Shown here piece after piece: positions 24,110 through 35,944 of a DNA stretch of 57,496 bases; within the stretch, counting starts at the first letter, position 1; each line of letters opens with the position of its first letter. Both the position numbers and the translations under genes were made by a program. The stretch spans positions 1 through 57,496 of the forward strand of contig JAFWPR010000071.1 in NCBI GenBank assembly GCA_017545225.1, written 5' to 3'. Origin of the DNA: Clostridia bacterium (lineage in GTDB: Bacteria; Bacillota; Clostridia; Oscillospirales; CAG-272). The notes beneath the pieces were generated by a model. It was not told the origin of the DNA and ran no database searches. It worked only from the letters and a program-made list of their open reading frames with translations.

Positions 24110-27100
24110 TTACGAGTCGATCGTCGATATCGTCAGCGTCGTTTCTTCAAGATCGTCAAGCAGTATGCGAACGGTGTCGGCGGCGGTGAAGAGAGTGACG
24201 TTGTTCTCCGTCGCGAGTTTCCTTATCTCCGCTCCGTCGGTAACGGCGTTCATCTCGCCGATATCGCGCGTGTTGATCACGTACGCGACGTACCCGCCGC
24301 GCAGCGCGTCGGGGATCTCGGTCGAGCCCTCGCTGATCTTCTTCTTGATCCTCGTTCTGATCCCGTGCTCCTTGAGGAACCGCGCCGTGCCCTCCGTCGC
24401 CTCGATATTGAAGCCGAGAGCGTAGAACCGGCGGATCAGCGGCAGGATCTAGTCCTTGTCCTTGTCGGCGACGGTGACGAGGACCGTGCCGTAATTCCTG
24501 AGCTTCATGCCCGACGCCTGAAGCGCCTTGTACATCGCGCGGTTGAGGCCGTCGTCGTAACCGATCGCCTCGCCCGTCGACTTCATCTCGGGCGACAGGT
24601 ACGCGTCAAGGCCGCGGATCTTCGAGAACGAGAAGACGGGCACTTTTACGTACCATCTCTTCTTTTCGTCGGGGTAGATCGTGAAGATCCCCTGCTCCTT
24701 GAGCGTCTTGCCGAGGATCGCCTCGGTCGCTATGTCGGCGAGGTTGTAGCCCGTCGCCTTCGAGAGGAACGGGACGGTGCGCGACGAGCGCGGGTTGACC
24801 TCGATTATATATACCTTCTCGTTTTTGTCGACGATGAACTGAATGTTGTAGAGACCGACGATCCCGAGCGCGAGCCCGAGTTTTTTCGCGTACGTCAGGA
24901 TCGTCCCCTTGACGCGGTCGGAGATCGAGAAGGACGGGTAAACGCTGATCGAATCGCCCGAGTGGACGCCCGTCCGCTCGACGAGCTCCATGATGCCGGC
25001 GACGAAGACGTCGACTCCGTCGCAGACCGCGTCGACCTCGACCTCTTTACCGATCACGTATTTATCCACGAGGACCGGTTTTTCCTCGTCTATCTCGACC
25101 GCCTCGCGCAGATACCGGCGGAGCTGCTCCTCGTTCGCGACGATCTGCATCGCGCGGCCGCCCAGAACGAAGCTCGGACGGACGAGAACGGGATATCCGA
25201 TCTCGGACGCCGCTCTCACGCCGTCCTCGATCTTCGTGACGGCGACTCCCTTCGGCTGCGGGATCCCGAGTTTTTCGATGATCTTCTCGAACGCGTCCCT
25301 GTCCTCCGCGCGGTCGATCGCGGCGCAGTCGGTGCCCGCTATTTTGACTCCGCGTTCCGTGAGCGGAGCGGCGAGGTTGACCGCCGTCTGGCCGCCGAGC
25401 GACGCGACGACGCCGTCGGGGTTTTCAAATTCGACCACGTTCATGACGTCCTCGGGCGTCAGGGGCTCGAAATAGAGCTTGTCCGCGGTCGTATAGTCCG
25501 TAGACACGGTTTCGGGGTTATTGTTGATTATAATGGCCTCGTAGCCCTCCTTACGGATCGTCTGGGCGGCGTGGACCGTCGAGTAGTCGAATTCGACGCC
25601 CTGTCCTATCCTGATCGGTCCCGCGCCGAGGACGACGAGCTTTTTGCCCGCGTCGTATCGCGACTGATTCTCGAGGTCGGCGTAGGTCGAATAAAGGTAC
25701 GCGATGTATTTGCCCGTGTGGAGCGTGTCGACCATGCGGAATACGGGTTTGATCCCGAGAGACCGACGGAACTCCCAGACCTCTTTTTCGCTCATGCCCC
25801 AGAGTTTCGCGATGTACGCGTCGGAGAAGCCCGTCTTCTTCGCGGCGAAGAGCGCGTCCGCGTCGCCCCGCTTCGCCGCGAGCGTTTTTTCCTCAGCGAC
25901 GATATCGCGGATACATTCGAGGAAGAGCTCAGTTATCGCGGTTATCGCGTGGATCTCGTCCACGTCCGCCCCGCGGCGGAAGAGCTCTGCGATGGCAAAA
26001 ATATTGTCCGAGCGAAATTCGCTTATATACTCCCGGAGCTCGCCGTCCGTCATCCTGTCGAATTTAGCTGCTCTGACGTGGCAGACGCCGATCTCGAGGG
26101 AGCGGATCGACTTCAGGAAGCACTCGGACAGCGTCGTGCCGATGCCCATGACCTCTCCGGTCGCCTTCATCTGCGTGCCGAGCGTGTTCGGGGCGTCCGG
26201 GAACTTGTCGAACGGGAAGCGCGGGAATTTCGCGACGACGTAGTCGAGAGACGGCTCCTTCGAGGCGTACCCGCCCGCTACGGGGATCTCGTCGAGGTCC
26301 ATTCCGACGGCGACCTTCGCCGTGACGCGCGCGATCGGATATCCGCTCGCCTTGCTCGCGAGAGCGGACGAACGCGACACGCGCGGGTTGATCTCGATGA
26401 GGAAGTATTCGCCGGTCGTCGGGTGAAGCGCGAACTGGACGTTGCAGCCGCCCTCGATCCCGAGTTCCCTGAGTATCTTGTGCGCGCTTTTTTGAAGCTT
26501 CGCGTCCTCTTCCTTTGAAAGAGACATGATCGGCGCGACGACGATCGAGTCGCCCGTGTGGACGCCGACGGGGTCGACGTTCTCCATACCGCAGATCGTG
26601 ATGGTGCGGTCGGTGGAATCCCTCATGACCTCGTATTCGATCTCCTTGTAGCCCTTGACGCTCTTTTCGACGAGGACCTGACCGACGGGAGACGCGTTGA
26701 ATCCGATCGTCGCGACTTTAACGAGTTCTTCCTCGTCGTCGGCGAAGCCGCCGCCCGTTCCGCCGAGCGTGAACGCGGGCCGAAGGACGACCGGGTATCC
26801 GATCCTCTTCGCCGCTTCCTTCGCTTCCTCGACGCTGTAAGTGATCTCGGAGGGGATGACGGGTTCGCCTATGGATTCGCACATCTCCTTGAACAGTTCT
26901 CTGTCCTCGGCACGCTCGATGCTCTTCGAGGGCGTTCCGAGCAATTCGACGCCGCACTCTTTGAGAATACCCTTCTTTTCAAGCTGAACGGCGAGGTTGA
27001 GCCCCGTCTGTCCGCCGATGCCGGGGACGATGGCGTCCGGTCTCTCGTAGCGCAGGATACGCGCCGCGTACTCCAGCGTGAGCGGTTCCATATATACCTT

Positions 27101-27286
27101 GTCGGCGATCGACGTGTCGGTCATGATCGTCGCGGGGTTGGAGTTGACGAGGACGACCTCGTATCCCTCCTCCTTGAGCGCAAGACACGCCTGCGTGCCC
27201 GCGTAGTCGAATTCCGCCGCCTGACCGATGACGATCGGTCCCGAACCGATGATAAGGATCTTCTTCAGATCTTTTCTTTTTGCCAT
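24110..27286 (-). pseudogene. carB: Carbamoyl-phosphate synthase large subunit interrupted by one in-frame TAG
   Basis: CarB makes carbamoyl phosphate from ammonia (supplied by CarA), bicarbonate and two ATP, for pyrimidines and arginine. From ATG 27286 the frame runs 945 codons with both ATP-grasp halves: GSGPIVIGQAAEFDYAGTQA and EINPRVSRSSALASKASGYP in the first, GAGPIRIGQGVEFDYS and EVNPRSSRTVPFLSKATGYN in the second. TAG at 24451-24449 follows ADKDKD at the start of the C-terminal allosteric (MGS) domain. The frame then continues ILPLIRRFYALGFNIEATEG and on to TAA at 24112-24110. Full length would be about 1058 aa, as in relatives. The stop falls at a variable, usually charged position, and both catalytic halves are upstream of it, so a shortened enzyme lacking most of the regulatory domain is conceivable. 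carA is not adjacent. Confidence 0.92.
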
Positions 27287-27316
27287 ATACGCCTCCGTTC
27301 TTTTTTACCCTTGAAA

Positions 27317-27359
27317 AAAGGTATTTTCACCGACCCCGAAGGGAAGAGAAAATACCTTT
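27317..27359 (-). promoter_or_regulatory. Candidate attenuator in the carB leader
   Basis: In the carB leader (minus strand) AAAGGTATTTTC pairs with GAAAATACCTTT around a nested CCC-TTCG-GGG hairpin, and six T follow. It ends about 30 nt before the start codon, so it looks like an intrinsic terminator inside the transcript. Pyrimidine genes in Firmicutes are often controlled by attenuation (PyrR), but I did not find a clear PyrR loop or antiterminator. Confidence 0.55.
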
Positions 27360-27475
27360 ATCACGTTTTGAGGAAAAAATCCTTTTCTTTTTTTAAGACG
27401 GAAAAGCGGGACACGCGGCCTTTGATCCTGTTTCTCACCGCGCTCACTCCCTTTCTTTTTCTTTTCCGAGGAAAC

Positions 27476-27505
27476 ATTTTATCATACGGGGGGACGGCGT
27501 GTCAA
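27476..27505 (-). promoter_or_regulatory. Promoter of carB
   Basis: On the minus strand: TTGACA (27505-27500), an 18-bp spacer and TAAAAT (27481-27476), giving a leader of about 180 nt. Confidence 0.7.
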
Positions 27506-27537
27506 CCTTTTTTTCTTTTTTTCTTCTGTATTCCTTT

Positions 27538-27557
27538 ACGCGCGCGCGCACGCGCGC
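27538..27557. repeat. Alternating purine-pyrimidine (CG) tract upstream of dnaA
   Basis: Twenty bases alternate strictly between purine and pyrimidine, almost all CG, and touch the dnaA -35 box. Such tracts can adopt Z-DNA under negative supercoiling. Confidence 0.75.
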
Positions 27558-27586
27558 TTGACAAGTATATATTAATATGATATAAT
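27558..27586 (+). promoter_or_regulatory. Promoter of dnaA
   Basis: Perfect consensus: TTGACA (27558-27563), a 17-bp AT-rich spacer and TATAAT (27581-27586). The leader to the chosen dnaA start is about 130 nt. Confidence 0.9.
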
Positions 27587-27722
27587 TACACATAATAATG
27601 GGATAATTTTGAAACAAGACAAATATCCGTACCGCCGGGCGTCTCTCGTTTGCCTCTTTTCAGCCGATTTTGACCCGGTTTTCGTCTCGCGGCGGTTTAC
27701 GGAGGAAAGGTCGATCCGTTTT

Positions 27723-29117
27723 ATGAATACGAAAGAAGACGCCGCCGCCATCTGGAACATGATGTACGAAGCGATGAAGGAAGAAAAGGAACTTCCCGTC
27801 ACCGCCATCACTCTCTGGTTCGGCGACTGCAGGCTCGAATCCCTGTCCGCTGACAGCGCGGTCTTCGCAGCCGATTCCAAAATGAAGAAAAACGTCATAG
27901 AGACGAAATATCTCGACTATCTCAGCCGTCATCTCGAGGCTATCATCGGGTTCGTCCCGAAAAACGTCACCGTGACGTCGCCGGAAGACGAGGACGACGA
28001 GATCGCCTCTTTGGACCGCCGTTTCGGGGACGAGGAACAGAAGAGTGACGCTTCCTCCGAAACTGAGGAGAGAAAGGGCTCCGAGCGTAAACTCACATTC
28101 AACTCCGATTTCACGTTCGACAACTTCGTCGTCGGCAGATCGAACGCGATGGCTCATGCGAACGCCGTCTCCGTCGCGGAAAATCCCGGCAAACTGATAA
28201 ATCCTCTATTCATCTACGGTCACAGCGGCCTCGGCAAGACGCACCTGATGTACGCGATTGCCAACAGAGTCCTCGAGAGAGACTCCTCGATGAACGTGAT
28301 CTACATCAAGGGCGAGGATTTCATGAATCAGTTCATCATCTCGATCAAAACGGGAAAAACGGTCGAGTTCAGAAAGAAGTTCCGCGGCGCGGATATGCTC
28401 CTGATCGACGATATCCAGTATATCGCGAGCGGCGCGGGCGAATCGACGCAGACCGAGTTTTTCCACACGTTCGAGGCTCTTTACGAGGATCACAGACAGA
28501 TAATCATAACGTCCGACCGTCCCCCACAGGAGCTGACAATCCTTGAAGAAAGGATAAGAAACCGCTTCGAGTCCGGTCTTCTCGCCGATATCCAGCCGCC
28601 GGATCTCGAACTCCGCCTCGCGATCCTTCAGAACAAGGCGGAACACCACGGTCTTTCCCTCTCGCCGGAGGTTCTGAACTTCCTGGCGGAAAAGCTGCAG
28701 TCTAACGTGCGTCAGATAGAGGGCGTTATCAAAAAACTCGCCGCCAAAAGTCTTCTCACCGGTCAGCCGGTCACTCTCGATCTGGTCAAGACGACAGTTC
28801 CGGAGTATATAAGAGACACTTTCTCGATCAACGACTACGTCGAAACGATCATTTCGTGCGTGGCGAGACGCACGCACGTCGACCCCGAGGATATTCTCGG
28901 AAGAAAGAGAAACAAAGAGATAAAGAACGCGAGAAACATATGTATGTATATCATCCGTTCTCTGACTCAGCTCTCTCTGCCGAAGATAGGATCGTATTTT
29001 GAGAGAGATTACAGCACGGTCCATTCCAATCTCGACGCGGTTGAAAAACAGATGGCTCTCGACCCCCTGTTGGAAAGTGAGATAAACGATATCATCAACG
29101 ATATCAAGAGAACCTGA
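27723..29117 (+). CDS. dnaA: Replication initiator DnaA with altered recognition helix
   Basis: A 464-aa protein from ATG 27723, with GGAGGAAAGG ahead. The upstream frame to 27609 has no ribosome site. Domain I spans about 1-85, then an acidic linker. The AAA+ domain has FDNFVVGRSNAMAHA, Walker A GHSGLGKTHL, Walker B MLLIDDIQYIA and sensor ITSDRPPQELT. Domain IV, about 370-464, reads RNICMYIIRSLTQLSLPKIG and then ERDYSTVHSNLDAVEKQM. The usual DnaA signature is DHTTVxHA; here it is DYSTVHSN. The residues equal to E. coli H434 and T435, which touch bases of the DnaA box, are therefore Tyr and Ser. This goes with the lack of TTATCCACA boxes nearby. Confidence 0.96.
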   Translation: MNTKEDAAAIWNMMYEAMKEEKELPVTAITLWFGDCRLESLSADSAVFAADSKMKKNVIETKYLDYLSRHLEAIIGFVPKNVTVTSPEDEDDEIASLDRRFGDEEQKSDASSETEERKGSERKLTFNSDFTFDNFVVGRSNAMAHANAVSVAENPGKLINPLFIYGHSGLGKTHLMYAIANRVLERDSSMNVIYIKGEDFMNQFIISIKTGKTVEFRKKFRGADMLLIDDIQYIASGAGESTQTEFFHTFEALYEDHRQIIITSDRPPQELTILEERIRNRFESGLLADIQPPDLELRLAILQNKAEHHGLSLSPEVLNFLAEKLQSNVRQIEGVIKKLAAKSLLTGQPVTLDLVKTTVPEYIRDTFSINDYVETIISCVARRTHVDPEDILGRKRNKEIKNARNICMYIIRSLTQLSLPKIGSYFERDYSTVHSNLDAVEKQMALDPLLESEINDIINDIKRT

Positions 29118-29500
29118 GGTTTTCAAAGCGAATCCGAACGTTTTTTGAAATAGGTTTTCAAATACAGACGATCATCATAAAACGGCGTTTTGAAAAATAC
29201 GTTTGCGAATTGACGGAAAATCAACGGAAAAGTTTTGAAAAATCTTTGAAAAATCCTGTTTTCGTCCGAAAAAAATTTTATTCCTTCTCAGATCGTTTTT
29301 TTCAAAAATTTACCAAAGAAAAACGGGAAGAAATTTCCGCTTAAAAAGAAAAGACGGGTTGAAAATATTTCCTTACACCGTAAGAAAAAAACGGCGTTTT
29401 CAAATAATTCCAACGCCTCTTCTTCTACTGATACTGAATAATACATTTATTACTTACATTACTTTTTATTTAACGAACCGGCCCGAAAGGAGAAAAAATC
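29118..29500. other. Candidate replication origin between dnaA and dnaN
   Basis: A 383-bp AT-rich gap in a GC-rich region. I saw no TTATCCACA. Instead GTTTTCAAA occurs exactly three times (29119, 29154, 29396). Related TTTGAAAA motifs occur at 29187 and 29232 (both GTTTTGAAAAA), 29244 and 29357, with an inverted TTTTTCAAAAATT near 29297. The palindrome AAAACG-G-CGTTTT occurs twice (near 29179 and 29388). A CTTAC-ACC-GTAAG hairpin lies near 29370. Clustered repeats and AT richness fit an origin; use of these motifs as DnaA boxes is inference. Confidence 0.6.
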
Positions 29501-30717
29501 ATGAAGGTATCGTTTGAAAAAGAACAGCTGCTTGCAACACTTATTCCGGCTTCTTCTATCTCCCAGGTAAAAAATACGATGGTGACAGTCGGAGGACTTC
29601 TTTTCGAGTGCCCCGCTGACGAAAAATTCGGCAAGGTGACCGACGAAGAGGAAGGATGCGCGAGAATATCTGCGTACGACCTTGAAAAAGGGATCAGAAC
29701 GACCGTCCCGTGCAGAATTTACGAACCGGGCAATTGCGTGATAAGCGCGTCCCGAATCCTTCAGATAGTAAGAGTTCTGCCTGACGGGGAAGTAACGATC
29801 GAAGTCGACGACAAACTTCGCGCCGTCATTTCCGGCGGACACGTCAGTTATACGATCTCGGTATCTCCCGCGGACGATTTTCCGGCTATGCCGATGTTCA
29901 TAGGAGACAGAAGATATGAACTGCCTCAGTACGCGGTGAGAACGCTCGTTTCAAGAGTCATTTTCGCGGTCGCTCAGAACGATCAGAGAGCGAATCTCAA
30001 CGGCGCGTATATGAAAGTAAAGGACAACGTTCTCACGATGGTAGGCTGCGACGGAAGCAGACTTTCTCTCGCATCGTACGAGCTCGACGGAGAAGCAGAG
30101 GAAGCGGGGATCATCATTCCCGGCAAGTTTTTGGGCGAACTTATCCGCATTCTACGCGACAGCGAGGACGAAACGACCGTTATTATAGGAAGAAAACACG
30201 TCATATTCAAGATCGACAGGATCTATTTCTTCACCCGTCTTATCGAGAGCGCCTATATGGATTACGAGAGGATCTTTCCGAAGTCGTTCACGACCGAGGC
30301 GTATCTCGATCCGATAGAGATAAAGGACGCGCTCGAAAGAGCGGCGATCATCTCCGAGGACAAACTCGGCGGAAACAACAGGGCGATCGTAAAACTCGAA
30401 TTTGCGGGCGATAAGATCACCGTTTCGTGCGTCTCGTCCGAGGGCTCGGTCGTCGAGCCGGTAACGGCTGCGATCGGCGGCGCCGATCTTACGATCGGTT
30501 TTACCGGAAGATTTCTGCTCGAGGCGCTCAAGGCGTGCCCGGAAAACGTATCGAGAATAAGATTCAGACTCAATTCCGCCGTTGAGGGCGTCTGCATCGA
30601 AAACGGAGAGGGCAGCAGATTCGTCACTTACGAGGGTGAGGAGAAAAAGGCGAAAAGCGAAGAAGACAAATTCGATTTTCTCCACATCGTCATGCCGAGA
30701 AGGCTGAACAACAAATA

Positions 30718-30718
<1 letters not shown>
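29501..30718 (+). CDS. dnaN: DNA polymerase III sliding clamp (beta subunit)
   Basis: The clamp encircles DNA and tethers the polymerase. At 405 aa it is slightly longer than the usual 365-380. It starts MKVSFEKEQLLATLIPASSI. It shows the three-domain clamp pattern with ISASRILQIVRVLPDGEVTI, FFTRLIESAYMDYERIFPKS and GFTGRFLLEALKACPENVSR. The C-terminus is LHIVMPRRLNNK, where the canonical clamp ends MP(M/V)R, after which a few basic residues are added. AAAGGAG lies upstream of the ATG. The stop overlaps the remB start by one base. Confidence 0.95.
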
Positions 30719-33197
<2,479 letters not shown>

Positions 33198-33234
33198 CGG
33201 GACCCGATAACTATATTTGATTGGGCAGGTAAAA

Positions 33235-35820
33235 ATGGCACTTAATAATCATAAGAGAGACGACACTCCGATCGAATTCCCGGATCAGAAGATCGTACCG
33301 GTGAATATGGAGAGGGAGGTAAAAAAATCCTTCCTCGAGTACTCCATGTCCGTTATCGTTTCGCGCGCCCTTCCGGACGCGCGCGACGGAATGAAACCGG
33401 GACAGCGGCGCATTATGTACGCGATGTTCGAGGACGGGCTGACGCACGACAAGCCGTTCCGCAAATCCGCGACGACCGTCGGTAACGTTCTCGGACGGTA
33501 TCACCCGCACGGCGACGCGGCGGTATACGGGACGATGGTCCGTATGGCGCAGGATTTCTCGTACAGATATCCGCTCGTTCAGGGCCACGGAAACTTCGGC
33601 TCGATAGACGGAGACGGAGCGGCGGCGTACAGGTACACCGAGGCGAGGATGTCGAAGATCTCCGAGGAGCTGATGGCGGACATCGGCAAGGAGGTCGTCG
33701 ACTGGGTACCCAACTTCGACAACAGCCGGCGTGAGCCGTCCGTTCTGCCGACGAAATTCCCGAATCTTCTCGTGAACGGCTCGGTCGGCATCGCCGTCGG
33801 TATGGCGACGAACATCCCGACGCACAACCTCACCGAGGTCATCGACGGGACCGTCTATCTGATGGATCATCCCGACGCGGGAGTCAGGGAGCTGATGGAA
33901 TTCATCAAGGGCCCGGATTTCCCGACCAAAGCGACGATCTTCGGCACGTCGGGCATTTACGAGGCGTACTCCACCGGACGCGGCAAAGTAATGGTCCGCG
34001 CGAAGGCGGAGGTCGACGAGGAGAAAAGACAGATCGTCATCACCGAGATCCCGTATATGGTCAACAAGTCGGAGCTCGTCAAGGCGATGGCGCAGCAGGT
34101 CCGCGACAAGAAGATCGAGGGCGTGACCGATATCCGCGACGAGTCGGGCAAGGCGGGGCTCCGCATCACGGTCGACTACAGAAAAGACGCGAACGGTCAG
34201 GTCATCCTCAACCAGTTCTATAAATACACGCAGCTTCAGGACACGTGCGCGATCAATATGCTCGCGCTCGTCGACGGCGAGCCGAGGATCCTCTCGCTCC
34301 GCCAGATCCTGCAGAACTACATAAACTTCCGCACCGACGTCACGAGGCGCAGAACGCAGTTCGAGCTTGACCGCGCGCTTCACGAGGCGCACATCAACGA
34401 GGGCTACAAGATCGCGACGGACAACATCGACGAGGTCATCACGATCATCCGCAATTCGCCCGACACCCCGACGGCGAAGATCCGCTTGTCCGAGCGGTTC
34501 TCGCTTTCGGAAGAGCAGTCGCAGGCGATCGTCTCTATGACGCTCGGACGGCTCTCCGGTCTTGAAAGACAGAAGGTCGAAGAGAGGCTCGGCGAGCTGT
34601 ACGCGATTATCGACGAAAAGAGATCGATCCTCGCTGATCCCGAGAAACTCAAGGGGATCATCAAGGACGAGCTTATAGCCGTGCGCGACAAGTACGGCGA
34701 CGAACGGCTCACCGAGATCGTCGAATACCACGACGAGATCATGCTCGAGGATCTCATCGAACGCCACCGCTGCGTCATCACCCTGACGCACGGCGGATAT
34801 ATCAAGAGGCAGAAGGCGGACGCATACGCCGCGCAGTCGAGAGGCGGCAAGGGCCGCCGCGGGATCGCGACGAAGGAAGAGGACTACGTCGAGCGCGTTG
34901 TCGCCTGCGAGAGCCACGATTTCCTGCTTCTGTTCACGAACCTCGGCAGAGTCTACACGACGAAGCCGTACCGCATCCCCGAGGCGAGCTACAACGCGAA
35001 GGGATCGCATATCGTCAATCTGCTCGACCTCAACGAGGGCGAATCGGTGACCGCGATGCTCGCGACCGACACGCTCACGCCCGAGGAAGAGAAAAATCTC
35101 ATAATGATCACCCGCCGCGGAGTCATCAAGAAGACGCCGCTGAAGGAATACGCGATCAACCGCAAGGGCGGAAAGATCGCGATCAACCTTGACGAGGGAG
35201 ACGAACTCACCTTCGTCGCTCTGACGGACGGCGGACGCGATATAATGGTCGCGGCGAACACCGGTCTGCTCGCGAGATTCTCCGAAAAGAGGGTATCGAC
35301 GGTCGGAAGGACGGCGAGAGGCGTCCGCGCGATGAAGCTCGAACCCGGCGACCGGATCATCGGAGCGGCGGTCGTGTCGTCAGATCCCGAATGGGTGGAG
35401 GGACACAAGCTCATCACGCTGACCGAAAAGGGCTTCGGCAAGAGGATGTCGACCGCGCTGTTCGAGAACAAGGGCCGCGCGATCAAGGGTATGTGCGCTC
35501 ACAAGATCGGCGCGAAGACCGGCGAGCTCGTCGGCATCGCCGTCGTCGAGGAGGGCGAGGATATCCTTATCATTACGGACGACGGAACGGTCATCCGCAC
35601 GTCGGCGGACGGGATCCCCGCGTACGGCAGAACGGCGTCCGGCGTCATCGTCATGAGAGTCGGCGACTCAAAGATAGTCAACTTCACCGTCACCGGAAAA
35701 GCCCCCGAGGAAGAGGAACTGCCCGAGGGAGAAACGCCCGAAGGCGAGATCACCGAAGGCGGCGAGACGCCGCCCGAGACGGAACCGACACCGGAGACGG
35801 AAGAGGAGCCCGCAGAGTAA
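33235..35820 (+). CDS. gyrA: DNA gyrase subunit A
   Basis: The breakage-reunion subunit, 861 aa from ATG 33235 (GGGCAGGT upstream). The active-site region has [20 protein letters not shown]. The catalytic Tyr is in [20 protein letters not shown] context ([10 protein letters not shown], near residue 125). The quinolone-resistance region reads [20 protein letters not shown]. The C-terminal beta-pinwheel includes the gyrase box as [10 protein letters not shown]. The tail of about 40 residues is nearly all E, P, T and G. The gene starts 37 bp behind gyrB and ends in a strong hairpin that begins array C. Confidence 0.97.
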   Translation: MALNNHKRDDTPIEFPDQKIVPVNMEREVKKSFLEYSMSVIVSRALPDARDGMKPGQRRIMYAMFEDGLTHDKPFRKSATTVGNVLGRYHPHGDAAVYGTMVRMAQDFSYRYPLVQGHGNFGSIDGDGAAAYRYTEARMSKISEELMADIGKEVVDWVPNFDNSRREPSVLPTKFPNLLVNGSVGIAVGMATNIPTHNLTEVIDGTVYLMDHPDAGVRELMEFIKGPDFPTKATIFGTSGIYEAYSTGRGKVMVRAKAEVDEEKRQIVITEIPYMVNKSELVKAMAQQVRDKKIEGVTDIRDESGKAGLRITVDYRKDANGQVILNQFYKYTQLQDTCAINMLALVDGEPRILSLRQILQNYINFRTDVTRRRTQFELDRALHEAHINEGYKIATDNIDEVITIIRNSPDTPTAKIRLSERFSLSEEQSQAIVSMTLGRLSGLERQKVEERLGELYAIIDEKRSILADPEKLKGIIKDELIAVRDKYGDERLTEIVEYHDEIMLEDLIERHRCVITLTHGGYIKRQKADAYAAQSRGGKGRRGIATKEEDYVERVVACESHDFLLLFTNLGRVYTTKPYRIPEASYNAKGSHIVNLLDLNEGESVTAMLATDTLTPEEEKNLIMITRRGVIKKTPLKEYAINRKGGKIAINLDEGDELTFVALTDGGRDIMVAANTGLLARFSEKRVSTVGRTARGVRAMKLEPGDRIIGAAVVSSDPEWVEGHKLITLTEKGFGKRMSTALFENKGRAIKGMCAHKIGAKTGELVGIAVVEEGEDILIITDDGTVIRTSADGIPAYGRTASGVIVMRVGDSKIVNFTVTGKAPEEEELPEGETPEGEITEGGETPPETEPTPETEEEPAE

Positions 35821-35828
35821 AAAAATCA

Positions 35829-35928
35829 TTCCTCCGGAGCAACCGCGCTCCGGAGGAATTTCATATTCGAAGAATATTTCATACGGCGAAGCCGTATTTC
35901 ATGCTCCCGCGGCGCGGGGGCATTTCAT
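35829..35928. repeat. Hairpin array C (linker TTTCAT) with gyrA terminator
   Basis: It fills the convergent gap between gyrA and a lipoprotein gene. The first unit is a 12-bp hairpin, TTCCTCCGGAGC / GCTCCGGAGGAA (35829-35858), the likely gyrA terminator. Then come ATATTC-GAA-GAATAT, ATACGGC-GAA-GCCGTAT and ATGCTCCCGC-GGC-GCGGGGGCAT. TTCAT (mostly as TTTCAT) follows each unit. The repeated GAA loops are notable. Confidence 0.85.
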
Positions 35929-35944
35929 TTCAGGACGCTGCGTT

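Noticed and set aside
24449..24451. Genome-wide reassignment of TAG as a sense codon
   Set aside because: The sigma gene ends at TAG with the overlapping anti-sigma start, and the pyk lesion is TAA, which ends 18 other genes here. One or two sites cannot support a changed code.
24365..26518. 717-codon open frame opposite carB, rich in R, D, V and L
   Set aside because: It is a shadow of carB produced by high GC and RNY codon bias. It has no domains, and the conserved protein is clearly on the minus strand.
29118..29500. Long unlabelled small gene in the dnaA-dnaN gap
   Set aside because: No frame has a ribosome site and coding character. The gap is AT-rich with repeated motifs, fitting an origin better.
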